From: a bacterium 336/3
Lineage (GTDB): Bacteria > Bacteroidota > Bacteroidia > Cytophagales > Thermonemataceae
DNA length: 64,000 nucleotides
Direction of reading: 5' to 3'
Assembly (NCBI GenBank): GCA_001281695.1
Contig: LJIE01000001.1
Location: 1,034,586 to 1,098,585 of the forward strand
The notes beneath the pieces were generated by a model that had not been told where the DNA came from, did no database searches, and saw only the letters and a program-made list of their open reading frames with translations. The translations under genes were made by a program, and so were the position numbers. Positions 43,780-52,682 of the stretch are shown in pieces; the stretch's first letter is position 1; the number at the start of each line of letters is the position of its first letter.

Positions 43780-44677
43780 ATTTTAAAAATGCCATTACTT
43801 CTGTAATGTATATCTGAGGTTGTTCTAACCAACCATAATGTCCACAATTGTCCATTAAAATTAATTTGGATTTGGGGAGAATTTTATGAGATTTTTCAGA
43901 TAAATATGTATTAAGAACATCATTTTTTCCTTGTATAATCAGAACGGGCTTTTTAAAAGTTTTTAGTTTTTCTTTACAATCAAAATTGATTTTCTGCATA
44001 TTGTCAAATACCAATCCATTAATAGTCATGTTGGCTTGAGTGAGTCTTTCAGCAAGCATATCAATATATTTATCTGTAACCAAATAAGCAGAAGCTAAAA
44101 CTTTGGCTCTTTGGAGGCGAGTGGCTTTAGAAGTATCACCTTTAGCTATTTTATCATCCCAATAACGCAAAGAATCTCTTTCAGTAGGAGTTAGAGGCTT
44201 ATTTAAATCATAATTTGCAAACAAATCTAAATCTACACCACCCGAAGACGATAAAACCATTCTGTCTATTTTATCACTATGTTTAGTTGCATAATAGGAG
44301 GCAAGCATTCCACCAAAAGAATGCCCTAAAACATTCCAAGATTTATAGCCTAAATGTACCCTGATTTTCTCTATATCCTCAACCATTTTGTCCAAAGTAA
44401 TAGTTTGGTTATTAATGGTTTGCATAGTAGATTTTCCTGTACCTCGTTGGTCATAAATAATGGCACAATGCTCTTTACCAATAATTTCTGCAAGATTAGC
44501 AAAACCATTGCTGTTCATGCCTGGTCCTCCATTGATGATAAGCACAGGTGAGCCTTTTGATCCAAATGTCTTAAAATGGATATTATTTCCATCAAAAGAA
44601 ATATTATATTCTTTTTGGGCTAAAACATTTGAAATAATAGAAATAAATATCCAAAAAAGTGTAAAAATTGATTTCAT
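43769..44677 (-). CDS. Exported alpha/beta hydrolase (proline iminopeptidase-like)
   Basis: A 302-residue protein from the ATG at 44677 (MKSIFTLFWIFISIISNVLAQ), a signal peptide. VLIINGGPGMNSNG is the HGGPG-like oxyanion motif of the prolyl aminopeptidase group (here NGGPG). LIYDQRGTGKST and VLGHSFGGMLASYYA (nucleophile Ser in GHSFGG) follow. Asp in IIQGKNDVLNTY and His in NCGHYGWLEQP complete the triad. It may remove N-terminal residues from peptides in the periplasm, or act as an esterase. It is downstream of nothing on its strand apart from sucC 100 bp away. Confidence 0.85.
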   Translation of the reverse strand: MKSIFTLFWIFISIISNVLAQKEYNISFDGNNIHFKTFGSKGSPVLIINGGPGMNSNGFANLAEIIGKEHCAIIYDQRGTGKSTMQTINNQTITLDKMVEDIEKIRVHLGYKSWNVLGHSFGGMLASYYATKHSDKIDRMVLSSSGGVDLDLFANYDLNKPLTPTERDSLRYWDDKIAKGDTSKATRLQRAKVLASAYLVTDKYIDMLAERLTQANMTINGLVFDNMQKINFDCKEKLKTFKKPVLIIQGKNDVLNTYLSEKSHKILPKSKLILMDNCGHYGWLEQPQIYITEVMAFLKSKG

Positions 44678-44747
44678 ATTGGGTATAAAATAAAAACAGT
44701 CCATAAGAATACCTTATAAACTGTTTTTTTAGAATTTTATTGTAAAG

Positions 44748-44776
44748 AAAAAAGCCAGAATTCTCTGGCTTTTTAG
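44748..44776 (-). terminator. Intrinsic terminator after sucC
   Basis: The stem AAAAGCCAGA/TCTGGCTTTT with loop ATTC is preceded and followed by A/T tracts. On the minus strand it lies directly after the sucC stop. Confidence 0.85.
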
Positions 44777-45967
44777 TTATGCTAAAACTTGCTTTACTTT
44801 TTCAGCAGCTTCTTGAAGCGTAATGGCTGAAGATACTTTCAAACCAGACTCATCAATGATTTTTGCACCTTCTTCTGCATTGGTACCTTGCAGACGTACA
44901 ATAATAGGAACACTGATGTTTCCAATTTTCTTGTAAGCTTCTACCACACCATTTGCCACCCTATCACAACGAACAATGCCACCGAAAATGTTGATAAGGA
45001 TTGCTTTTACATTAGGGTCTTTTAAAATGATACGGAAACCAGCTTCTACAGTTTTGGCATTTGCTCCACCACCTACGTCAAGGAAGTTTGCAGGCTCACC
45101 ACCCGAAAGCTTGATAATATCCATTGTTGCCATTGCAAGCCCAGCACCATTTACCATACAACCTACGTTACCATCTAATTTTACGTAGTTCAGGTCGTTT
45201 TCGCCAGCTTCTACTTCCAAAGGATCTTCTTCTAAAATATCTCTCATTTCAGCAAGGTCAGGATGACGGAACAAAGAGTTATCATCTAAGTTCACTTTAC
45301 AGTCCACAGCCAAAATTTTATTGTCAGATGTTTTAAGAACGGGGTTTACTTCAAACATAGAAGCATCTGATTCTAAATAAGCTTTGTAAAGAGATTTTAC
45401 AAAAGCTACCATTTCTTTATGAGCATTTCCTTCTAAGCCCAATGCAAAAGCAATTTTACGAGCTTGGAAATCACGAAGTCCTACACGAGTATCAATAAAT
45501 TCTCTGATGATTTTTTCTGGATGTTGTTCAGCTACTTCTTCAATATCCATACCACCTTCAGTACTTGCAATAATTACATTTTGTCCAGATGCTCTGTCCA
45601 AAAGAATACTCATATAAAACTCTTTGGGTTGGCTCTCACCAGGGTAATAGACATCTTGAGCAATCAAAACTTTGTGTACTTTTTTTCCTTCAGGACCAGT
45701 CTGTGGAGTAATCAGTTGCATGCCAATGATTTTTTCAGAAAGATCTCTTACTTCGTCATAATTTTTAGCAAGTTTTACGCCTCCGCCTTTTCCACGTCCA
45801 CCAGCATGGATTTGAGCTTTTATAACAAACCAAGTAGTACCAGTTTGAGCATTGAGCTGACGAGCTACCTCTACAGCTTTAGAAGGGGTATCTGCAATGA
45901 TACCTTCCTGAATACGAACGCCATGACGCTTTAAAAGTTCTTTTGCTTGATATTCGTGAATGTTCAT
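44777..45967 (-). CDS. sucC: Succinyl-CoA synthetase beta subunit (ADP-forming)
   Basis: A 396-residue ATP-grasp enzyme subunit of the TCA cycle that converts succinyl-CoA to succinate with nucleotide triphosphate formation. [17 protein letters not shown] is the canonical start. [20 protein letters not shown] holds the nucleotide-binding lysine and glycine-rich loop. [19 protein letters not shown] and [11 protein letters not shown] are C-terminal domain signatures that contact the alpha subunit. The alpha subunit gene (sucD) is not adjacent, so the two are separated in this genome. Length is normal. It appears monocistronic with its own terminator. Confidence 0.95.
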   Translation of the reverse strand: MNIHEYQAKELLKRHGVRIQEGIIADTPSKAVEVARQLNAQTGTTWFVIKAQIHAGGRGKGGGVKLAKNYDEVRDLSEKIIGMQLITPQTGPEGKKVHKVLIAQDVYYPGESQPKEFYMSILLDRASGQNVIIASTEGGMDIEEVAEQHPEKIIREFIDTRVGLRDFQARKIAFALGLEGNAHKEMVAFVKSLYKAYLESDASMFEVNPVLKTSDNKILAVDCKVNLDDNSLFRHPDLAEMRDILEEDPLEVEAGENDLNYVKLDGNVGCMVNGAGLAMATMDIIKLSGGEPANFLDVGGGANAKTVEAGFRIILKDPNVKAILINIFGGIVRCDRVANGVVEAYKKIGNISVPIIVRLQGTNAEEGAKIIDESGLKVSSAITLQEAAEKVKQVLA

Positions 45968-46157
45968 ATAGATTTTTGGATTTCAATGTTGAAGTATGCA
46001 AACAGCACGAAATTTAGAACAAATTTAATACATTCCAAAGTTTTAGATACAAGACATCTGAAAGACAAAAAGACAAAAAGACTAAATATTTGATTATCAA
46101 TTTTATAATAATTGACTTATTTGATATTTTTTATCAAGATTATTTTTAGAAATAAAG

Positions 46158-46190
46158 AGAAAAAAGAAATGGTTAAGTTCTTTTTTCTAA
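46158..46190 (-). terminator. Possible terminator after plsC
   Basis: AGAAAAAAGAA (46158-46168) can pair with TTCTTTTTTCT (46178-46188) just past the plsC stop on the minus strand. The stem is almost all A-T, so its strength is doubtful. Confidence 0.4.
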
Positions 46191-46198
46191 AATGATTT

Positions 46199-46915
46199 TT
46201 ATTCTAAATCTTTCTGAATCGTTTCAAAAACTGTTGTCTTTAGGTTGGGCAAATCTGCCATAGTCAAGTGTGTTGTTTCAATGGGAGCATGGACAATACT
46301 CTCCATTTTATGCCACGAAAGCGTGATTTTTCCATTATCGGGCATGACTTTCCAAGCCCATTTGAGACTAATAGGTACAATTGATGTATTGGTTTCGATA
46401 GCCAATTTGAAAGCACCATCTTTAAATTCTACCATTTGGGGAGGGTTTTCAGAGAAAATACCTCCTTCAGGGAAAATGATAAGACTTCTGCCTTCTGTAA
46501 GTGCTTTTTTCATTTGTAAAAAAGCTTTGGCTGCCGCCACTTTACTATCTCTATCGACAGGAATATGTAATTTTCTGAACATATAACCAAACAAAGGCAC
46601 TTTAATAATGGTACTTTTCCCAACAAAGGCATAATCGCCTTTCATAATGCCCGCAATGGTAGCAATATCTAAATACGAAAAATGATTGGCACAAAATATG
46701 TAGGATTGATTTTTAGAAAAGCTACCTACAAAACGAGTAGGGTTTGGGATACCCAATAAAAAGTAAAAAATATGCGACCATGCTTTGTATAAATAGGTAT
46801 TCCAGATGTTTTTATGAATTTTATGAAATAGAATCAACCAAGGAAAAATTAAAATAAAACCCGAAAAAAAAACAAAAATCATCCAAAATGCGTATATTGT
46901 CTTAAAGAATTTCAT
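46199..46915 (-). CDS. plsC: 1-acyl-sn-glycerol-3-phosphate acyltransferase
   Basis: A 238-residue membrane-bound acyltransferase that makes phosphatidic acid from lysophosphatidic acid. After an N-terminal membrane helix, NHFSYLD holds the catalytic HX4D motif. KLHIPVDRDS is motif II, and IIFPEGGIFSENPP is motif III (EGG in place of the common EGT). VPISLKWAWKV fits motif IV. It is divergent from ytxH, with about 40 bp between starts. Confidence 0.9.
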   Translation of the reverse strand: MKFFKTIYAFWMIFVFFSGFILIFPWLILFHKIHKNIWNTYLYKAWSHIFYFLLGIPNPTRFVGSFSKNQSYIFCANHFSYLDIATIAGIMKGDYAFVGKSTIIKVPLFGYMFRKLHIPVDRDSKVAAAKAFLQMKKALTEGRSLIIFPEGGIFSENPPQMVEFKDGAFKLAIETNTSIVPISLKWAWKVMPDNGKITLSWHKMESIVHAPIETTHLTMADLPNLKTTVFETIQKDLE

Positions 46916-46956
46916 ATTTTTAAATGCAAATTTTAACTACAAATATCCTAAAATCT

Positions 46957-47148
46957 ATGAGTAACGGGCAAAAAATCCTATTTTCTTTTTTGGCAGGAGC
47001 AGCAGCAGGTGTAGTGGCTGGCTTGCTTTTAGCACCAGAAAGTGGGAAGGAAACACGCAAAAAATTAGCAAAAAAGGCTACAGACCTCAAAAATACTCTT
47101 GAGGGGAAAATCAAGAATTTCAGAACAGAAGAAACAACCTCCAACTAA
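46957..47148 (+). CDS. YtxH domain-containing small protein
   Basis: A 63-residue protein from the ATG at 46957 (MSNGQKILFSFLAGAAAG). It has one glycine/alanine-rich membrane segment followed by LLLAPESGKETRKKL, the YtxH signature, and a charged helical tail. YtxH-like proteins are small membrane or general-stress proteins of unknown role. Its stop lies inside the loop of a hairpin terminator. Confidence 0.8.
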   Translation: MSNGQKILFSFLAGAAAGVVAGLLLAPESGKETRKKLAKKATDLKNTLEGKIKNFRTEETTSN

Positions 47149-47166
47149 AACTTGGAGGTTTTGTTT
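47136..47166 (+). terminator. Intrinsic terminator after ytxH-like gene
   Basis: The stem AACCTCCAA/TTGGAGGTT (47136-47144 with 47152-47160) is followed by TTGTTTT, and the stop codon of the preceding gene lies in the loop. Confidence 0.8.
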
Positions 47167-47235
47167 TGATAGGATTTTTTAACATCTTGCAAGCCTATTT
47201 ATAAAAGAAATATCAATCCAAAATAGATTAATTGA

Positions 47236-48249
47236 ATGAAAATTATTGTTCCTATGGCTGGTATGGGTAAAAGAATGCGTCCCCATACACTTAGCGTTCC
47301 TAAACCTCTTATTCCTATTGCAGGAAAACCAATTGTTTATCGTTTAGTAGAGGATATAGCTCAAGTTTGTGGGCAAAAAATAGATGAAATAGCTTTTATT
47401 ATACACCCAAGTTTCGGTAAATCTACAGAAGAAAATTTGCTTACTGTAGCGGCTTCATTAGGAGCAAAAGGACAAATTTGTTATCAAGAAGAGGCTTTAG
47501 GGACAGCTCATGCCATTATGTGTGCCAAAGAAAGTTTGGATGGAAATGTAGTTGTAGCTTTTGCTGATACTCTTTTTAAAGCAGATTTTATACTTGATTC
47601 GTCTAAAGATGGTATTGTTTGGGTACAAAAAATAGAAGATCCAAGACAGTTTGGTGTGGTTAAGCTTGATCAAAACCAAGAAATTACAGACTTTGTAGAA
47701 AAACCTCAGGAGTTTATTTCTGATTTGGCAATCATTGGTATTTACTATTTTAAAGATGGAGCATATCTAAGAAAACACTTGCAACATCTTTTAGATAACA
47801 ATATCAAAGAAAAAGGAGAGTTTCAGCTTACCAATGCCCTTGAAAATATGAAGAATGAGGGAACGAAATTCAGTATTGGCGAAGTAACTGAATGGCTTGA
47901 TTGTGGGAATAAAGATGCAACTGTTTATACCAATCAAAGATATTTAGCGTTTTTAGAAGAAAGAAACCAGCCATTAAGAGCCAAAAATGCTCAAATACAA
48001 AACTCTGTAATTATTGAGCCTGTGTTCATTGAGGCAGATGCTGTAATTGAAAATAGTGTGGTGGGACCTTATGTTTCGGTAGGTAAAGGAACAAATATTA
48101 AAAATTCGGTTATTAAAAATAGTATCATTCAGGAAAACAGTCAGTTACAAGGTATTCATGTCGAAAATTCTATGATAGGAAATTTTGTACAGTGGCATGG
48201 GAAAGCTCAAAACTTGAGTGTAGGTGATTATAACGTGATAGTGGATTGA
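47236..48249 (+). CDS. Sugar-phosphate nucleotidyltransferase with left-handed beta-helix tail
   Basis: A 337-residue nucleotidyltransferase. MKIIVPMAGMGKRMRPHTLSVPKPLIPI is the pyrophosphorylase signature with its catalytic Arg and Lys. FADTLF is the metal-binding region, and EWLDCGNKDATVYTN is the product-binding end of the domain. From about residue 255, hexapeptide-like repeats (VIIEPVFIEADAVIENSVVG) form a left-handed beta-helix. Such enzymes activate sugar-1-phosphates with UTP or dTTP. In Bacteroidota this gene commonly precedes a TPR gene and a DUF4292 gene, as here, hinting at an envelope role. Confidence 0.88.
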   Translation: MKIIVPMAGMGKRMRPHTLSVPKPLIPIAGKPIVYRLVEDIAQVCGQKIDEIAFIIHPSFGKSTEENLLTVAASLGAKGQICYQEEALGTAHAIMCAKESLDGNVVVAFADTLFKADFILDSSKDGIVWVQKIEDPRQFGVVKLDQNQEITDFVEKPQEFISDLAIIGIYYFKDGAYLRKHLQHLLDNNIKEKGEFQLTNALENMKNEGTKFSIGEVTEWLDCGNKDATVYTNQRYLAFLEERNQPLRAKNAQIQNSVIIEPVFIEADAVIENSVVGPYVSVGKGTNIKNSVIKNSIIQENSQLQGIHVENSMIGNFVQWHGKAQNLSVGDYNVIVD

Positions 48250-48289
48250 TTTTTGTGGATAATATTTGCAAAATTAAAATTGTATTTAT

Positions 48290-50047
48290 ATGAAATGGGT
48301 AGCCTTTTGTATTGCTTTGGGGGTTCTTTCAGTAGAACATACTTTTGCTCAGAAAAAAAAGAAAAAAGATAAGGATAAAGACAAGATTGAAGAATCTGAA
48401 AGCCAAGCAAGAACAGAAGAAATAGTTGGTAAAGATGATAGACAAACTACCCTCATGGCAGAAAGACAAATGCTGGAAGGGATGAAGTATTATGCTTTAG
48501 ATAACTATTTAGCTGCTCTCGAAAATTTCCTAAAAGCTCTTAAAATTAACCCAAAGAGTTCTGGTATTCATTATCAAGTAGCAGAAACTTATTTGAAGGC
48601 TGGAAGACCTAATGACGCCATTGCTTATGCCGAAAAAGCCATAGATTTAGAAGATAATAACAAATACTATTATCTTTTATTAGGTAAGCTATACGAATCG
48701 CAAGGGCAATACGAAGAAGCAGCTAAGACGTATGAAAAAATGTTTTCTAAAAAAATAGCAGGAACAGATTTATATGCCTATGATTTAGCTCAAATTTATC
48801 AGTTTCGTACCAAAGAATATCCTAAAGCCTTAAAACTCTATGAAACGTTAGAGAAAAAATATGGAGTACAAGAGGCTCTTACCAAAGCCAAACAACTGAT
48901 TTATATAGAACAAAAAAATAATATATCAGCTACTTTAGAAGCCGAAAAATTAGCAAAAGCTTTTCCTGAAAATTTTAGTCATCAAATCAATTATGCTGAA
49001 ATGCTATTAGCATCAGGAGAAGAAGCCAAAGCTGAAAGTTTTCTATTAAATAATTTGTCTAAAGATTACTCTTTTGCCTCTCATCTTTTGTTGTATAGAA
49101 TTTATAAAAAGCAAAACAGAAAGGATTTAGCGAATAATTTACTCACTAAAACACTTGCTGAAAAAAGCCTTCCTGATGAGGTACGTAATCAGTTTCTAAA
49201 AGGAAATGCTGAGGGAGGAGATGTAACCCAGATAAATAATGAATTAGAAAAAGCTGTTCAAAATGCTCCCCAAGACCCTGAAACATGGTGGCTGTATGCA
49301 AAAAATTTGGAACAGAAAAAAGACTTAGAAAAAGCTCGTAACGCATATTTTAAAGTGGTAAGCTTAGATGGAAACCGTTTTGAGGCTTGGCAAAAACTTT
49401 TGTATTTGGATACAGAACTGATGCAAGCTTCAGAACTACTTATACACTCAGAGCAGGCTCTAGAACTTTACCCAACTCAAGCCATATTCTGGCTTTATAA
49501 TGGTATTGCCTATCATGAATCCAAAAAATACCCTAAAGCAATTGAAAGCTTTGAACAGGGTTTAGGTTTTGCAAAAAATAATGCCAAACTTCAAACACAA
49601 CTGAACATTCGTCTAGCAGATACTTATCATGGAATGAGTCAATACGAAAAATCGGATAAAATTTTTGAAGATATTCTTGTAAAAGAACCTGAAAATGTAA
49701 TAGCTCTCAACAATTATAGTTATTACCTTGCTTCAAGAAAGCAAAAAATGGATGTTGCTACAAAAAACGCTAAAAAACTGCTTGAACTCCAACCTGAAAA
49801 CGGTATTTTTATAGGTACTTATGCTTGGATATTATACAAACAAAACAAACTCCAAGACTCTAAGAAAATGTTTGAAAAAGCTGTTACTTTAGCTCCTTCA
49901 GCTCTTATTTTAGAACATTATGGTGATGTACTTTTTAAACTCAATGAAAAAGACAAAGCTATTGAGCAGTGGCAAAAAGCTCAGAGCTTGAAAGGTGGAA
50001 GTCCACAGTTGGCAAAAAAAGTAACAGACAAACAACTTTACGAATAA
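48290..50047 (+). CDS. Exported tetratricopeptide repeat protein
   Basis: A 585-residue protein with a signal peptide ending near TFAQ, followed by a strongly basic KKKKKDKDKDK stretch. At least ten TPR units follow, such as YLAALENFLKALKINPKSSG, PNDAIAYAEKAIDLEDNNK, YPKAIESFEQGLGFAKNN and NVIALNNYSYYLASRKQ. It is the middle gene of the conserved row nucleotidyltransferase-TPR-DUF4292. Role is probably as an outer-membrane-associated scaffold, which is inference. Confidence 0.88.
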   Translation: MKWVAFCIALGVLSVEHTFAQKKKKKDKDKDKIEESESQARTEEIVGKDDRQTTLMAERQMLEGMKYYALDNYLAALENFLKALKINPKSSGIHYQVAETYLKAGRPNDAIAYAEKAIDLEDNNKYYYLLLGKLYESQGQYEEAAKTYEKMFSKKIAGTDLYAYDLAQIYQFRTKEYPKALKLYETLEKKYGVQEALTKAKQLIYIEQKNNISATLEAEKLAKAFPENFSHQINYAEMLLASGEEAKAESFLLNNLSKDYSFASHLLLYRIYKKQNRKDLANNLLTKTLAEKSLPDEVRNQFLKGNAEGGDVTQINNELEKAVQNAPQDPETWWLYAKNLEQKKDLEKARNAYFKVVSLDGNRFEAWQKLLYLDTELMQASELLIHSEQALELYPTQAIFWLYNGIAYHESKKYPKAIESFEQGLGFAKNNAKLQTQLNIRLADTYHGMSQYEKSDKIFEDILVKEPENVIALNNYSYYLASRKQKMDVATKNAKKLLELQPENGIFIGTYAWILYKQNKLQDSKKMFEKAVTLAPSALILEHYGDVLFKLNEKDKAIEQWQKAQSLKGGSPQLAKKVTDKQLYE

Positions 50048-50095
50048 CATTTTTTTTTAAAACAATTATTCAAAATTTAGCACTTAATATTGATA

Positions 50096-50908
50096 ATGAA
50101 ACATTTATTATTGGTGGTTTGCATCATGACTCTTATGGCTGCCTCTTGTAGAAAGCCAAAAAAATTAAATACTTCTAATCCAGCAGATACTACTGTTATT
50201 CAAGGGCTTAAACCAAAAATAGACACTCCGAAAGTTGCTTTTGTTTTAGATAGAGAAATACCTAATCTTGATTTCAAATATCTTTCGTCTGATACTAAAA
50301 TAGATTTCACAGATGGGACAAACGATTCCAAGTTTAAAGTAAAAATGCGTATTCGTAAGGATAGTGCAGTTTGGCTTTCTATGCAAGCCAATATTGGTGT
50401 AGAAGGTATTAGAATTTTAGCAACCAAAGATTCTATACAAATGATTAATTATCAGGAAAAAACATATAGAGTTTTAAGTTATAAAGCTTTAAGCGAGGAA
50501 TATGGTTTTGATTTTACTTATGATCTAATGCAAGGTGTTCTGATAGGTGAAATGCCTATCAAACGTTTTGATAAAAGAAATGTACTGAAAGACACAAGTT
50601 ATTATATCGTAAGACAAATGGAGAAATTTTTGAATATTGACAATTACTTAAATCAAAAGAATTTGAAATTAGAAAAACTCAATGTAAAAGATTCTAATAC
50701 AGGAAGTGTGATGGAGATGCTCTATACTGAGTTTGTAGTATTGGGAACAGGCTTATTTGCAGAAAAAAATAACATAGACTTAAAATATTATAATAAAAAA
50801 GGCTTTTATAAAATTAACATAGAAATAGACCACAAAAAGACTAAAATTACAAATGAAGCTCTTGCTTTTCCATTCAAGATACCTAATAAATACAAAAAAA
50901 TGGACTAA
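50096..50908 (+). CDS. DUF4292 family lipoprotein
   Basis: A 270-residue protein from the ATG at 50096 (MKHLLLVVCIMTLMAASCRKP). A TTG two codons earlier is the only alternative. LMAASC is a clear lipobox, so Cys is lipidated by the system that includes Lnt. The body is beta-rich with DFKYLSSDTKIDFTDG, then IRKDSAVWLSMQANIGVEGIRILATKDS. This matches DUF4292, a LolB/LppX-like fold. In many Bacteroidota an M23 peptidase gene follows this one; here it is absent and a terminator follows instead. Confidence 0.85.
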   Translation: MKHLLLVVCIMTLMAASCRKPKKLNTSNPADTTVIQGLKPKIDTPKVAFVLDREIPNLDFKYLSSDTKIDFTDGTNDSKFKVKMRIRKDSAVWLSMQANIGVEGIRILATKDSIQMINYQEKTYRVLSYKALSEEYGFDFTYDLMQGVLIGEMPIKRFDKRNVLKDTSYYIVRQMEKFLNIDNYLNQKNLKLEKLNVKDSNTGSVMEMLYTEFVVLGTGLFAEKNNIDLKYYNKKGFYKINIEIDHKKTKITNEALAFPFKIPNKYKKMD

Positions 50909-50947
50909 AAAATAGATATCTGTTGATAAATACTTAGTCATACCTAA

Positions 50948-50999
50948 AAGAGAATAAAGATTAATAGAATCTTTATTCTCTTTCTCTTTTTTCAAAAAA
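50948..50999 (+). terminator. Intrinsic terminator after DUF4292 gene
   Basis: A perfect 15-bp stem AAGAGAATAAAGATT/AATCTTTATTCTCTT (50948-50962 with 50968-50982) with loop AATAG is followed by a T-rich run. Confidence 0.85.
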
Positions 51000-51033
51000 T
51001 AATATAATTCCTTAGTTTTTTATATCTAAAAAC

Positions 51034-51077
51034 TTTGGTTTCAAAATAATGATATATTTGTGTATAATTTACACATA
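51034..51077 (+). promoter_or_regulatory. Promoter of nrtR with 21-bp palindromic operator
   Basis: TTTG (51034-51037) and TATATTTG (51053-51060) form a promoter with a shortish 15-nt spacer. The near-palindrome at 51057-51077 (TTTGTGTA ... TACACATA) overlaps the -7 element and the expected transcription start. It matches the 21-bp box at 51766-51786 at 16 of 21 positions, so both are probably NrtR operators. Confidence 0.65.
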
Positions 51078-51081
51078 ATAT

Positions 51082-51774
51082 ATGGAAATTGTACAGAATA
51101 TCAAGGTTGCAGTAGATGCCATTGTGTTTGGATATGCTCATAATCAGTTACATGTACTCTTAATTAAACAGAAGTTTGGAGAACTGAAAAATCAATGGGC
51201 TTTGGTAGGAGGCTTTGTAAAAGACTCTGAAACGCTTCAAGATGCTGTAAACAGAGAGCTTCAAGAAGAAACTGGCATTCAAGTCAATTACTTGGAGCAA
51301 CTCTTTACTTTTGGCGATAATATACACCGAGATCCTCGATTTAGAGCCATTTCTGTAGCTTATTTTGCTCTCGTTAATTCCACTACACTCACTCCAACAC
51401 CAAACACAGATGCTGAAGAAGCTCAGTGGTTTTCTATCAAAAATCTGCCTCCATTAGCCTTCGATCACCAAGAAATCATTGAAATGGCTTACAAAAGACT
51501 GCAAAACAAACTAACTTATCAGCCCATAGGCTTTGATTTACTACCCAAAGCATTTTTGTTTTCTGATTTAGAAAACCTCTATTGTACTATTTTAGAGAAA
51601 GAAATTGATAGGAGGAACTTTAGAAAAAAAATTTTAAGCTTTGGAGTGATTGAAGAAACAGAACTTTTTGCCTCTAAAAAAAGTGGTAGACCAGCCAAAC
51701 TTTTTAAGTTTAATAATCAGAAATACAATGATTTAATGAAAGATGGGTTTCTATTTGAAATTAAATTTGCGTAA
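51082..51774 (+). CDS. nrtR: NrtR-type Nudix transcriptional regulator of NAD metabolism
   Basis: A 230-residue protein with an N-terminal Nudix domain: GGFVKDSETLQDAVNRELQEETG. The Nudix box lies at about residues 44-66. The C-terminal winged-helix DNA-binding domain contains RRNFRKKILSFGVIEET and KSGRPAKLFKFN. This fusion is the NrtR family, which represses NAD salvage or synthesis genes and is released by ADP-ribose-type ligands. The downstream genes (prs-like, HAD, nadV) make the assignment firm. Its stop codon lies inside the second palindromic operator. NrtR Nudix domains are often catalytically inactive; this one keeps the REx2EExG core. Confidence 0.92.
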   Translation: MEIVQNIKVAVDAIVFGYAHNQLHVLLIKQKFGELKNQWALVGGFVKDSETLQDAVNRELQEETGIQVNYLEQLFTFGDNIHRDPRFRAISVAYFALVNSTTLTPTPNTDAEEAQWFSIKNLPPLAFDHQEIIEMAYKRLQNKLTYQPIGFDLLPKAFLFSDLENLYCTILEKEIDRRNFRKKILSFGVIEETELFASKKSGRPAKLFKFNNQKYNDLMKDGFLFEIKFA

Positions 51775-51821
51775 ATTTTACGCAAAATGTTTTGATAAGA
51801 TAAATATCTTATTTATACTTG
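51766..51821 (+). promoter_or_regulatory. Second 21-bp palindrome and internal promoter upstream of the prs-like gene
   Basis: The perfect palindrome TTTGCGTAAA-T-TTTACGCAAA (51766-51786) overlaps the nrtR stop. Just downstream, TTTG (51791-51794), a 19-nt spacer and TATACTTG (51814-51821, one mismatch to TAnnTTTG) form a possible promoter. The spacer itself contains an 18-bp palindrome, ATAAGATAAATATCTTAT (51795-51812). This would allow separate control of the three salvage genes. Confidence 0.6.
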
Positions 51822-51845
51822 TGTAGTTATTAGACAAAATATCTT

Positions 51846-52682
51846 ATGGTACTTCATCTTGATAAAAATTTCAAACCTGTTTCAGCAAAAGAAATCGAAT
51901 ATGAATCTTTTACTTTCTCAGGTGGAGAGCCTCACATCAAAATCAATCCTGATTTTGATAAATCGGAGGCTGTAACCATTACACACCGACTCAACTCTTT
52001 CAACGATTTGGGTTTACTTTGTGTAGCAGTAGATGCCCTTAAGAGAATGCAAGCTCAAATTTTAGATTTGGTCATTCCTTATTTTCCTGCTGCTCGACAA
52101 GATAGAGTGATGGTACAAGGCGAAGCACTTTCTGTGAAAGTCTATGCTGACATCATTAATTCTTTAGGTTTTAAGAAAGTTGTAGTATTTGATGCTCATT
52201 CTGAAGTTACACCAGCTTTGGTTCACAACTGTCAGGTAGTGCCAAATTATGAGTTTATCAGGCAGATAATAGATAAAATAGGAAATGTAAAACTCATTTC
52301 TCCAGATGGAGGAGCTTTGAAAAAAATCTATAAAGTTTCTGAGGCATTAGGAGGTATCGAGGTAGTAGAGTGTAGTAAAAGCCGAAATGTAAAAACAGGG
52401 CAGCTACTTAATTTTAAAGTATATGCAGATGATTTGGCAGGCGAAAATTGTCTGATTGTAGATGACATTTGTGATGGTGGAGGTACTTTTATAGGTTTGG
52501 CTCAGGAACTCAAAAAGAAAAATGCAGGAAAGTTGTATTTAGCTGTTTCACATGGCATTTTTAGCAAAGGCTTTACTGAACTTGCACAACATTTTGAACA
52601 TATTTTCACTACGGATTCTATCAAAGAATTGAATGATAGTTGTTTAACACAAATCCAACTCAATCATGGACTTCTATCTTGA
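51846..52682 (+). CDS. Ribose-phosphate pyrophosphokinase-like protein (NAD salvage associated)
   Basis: A 278-residue Prs-family protein. DLVIPYFPAARQDRVMVQGEALS corresponds to the ATP-binding/flexible loop region, VVFDAHSEVTP to the metal-binding region, and NCLIVDDICDGGGTF to the PRPP-binding loop. It is shorter than housekeeping Prs (about 310-320 residues). It is placed between nrtR and nadV, as in other NrtR regulons, and would make PRPP for the nicotinamide phosphoribosyltransferase two genes downstream. The next gene overlaps its end by 17 bp. Confidence 0.88.
   Translation: MVLHLDKNFKPVSAKEIEYESFTFSGGEPHIKINPDFDKSEAVTITHRLNSFNDLGLLCVAVDALKRMQAQILDLVIPYFPAARQDRVMVQGEALSVKVYADIINSLGFKKVVVFDAHSEVTPALVHNCQVVPNYEFIRQIIDKIGNVKLISPDGGALKKIYKVSEALGGIEVVECSKSRNVKTGQLLNFKVYADDLAGENCLIVDDICDGGGTFIGLAQELKKKNAGKLYLAVSHGIFSKGFTELAQHFEHIFTTDSIKELNDSCLTQIQLNHGLLS

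Noticed and set aside
45464..45934. 156-codon open frame on the plus strand inside sucC
   Set aside because: It is antisense to the well-supported sucC, and the translation is low in charged residues and unlike any protein. It arises from sucC codon bias.
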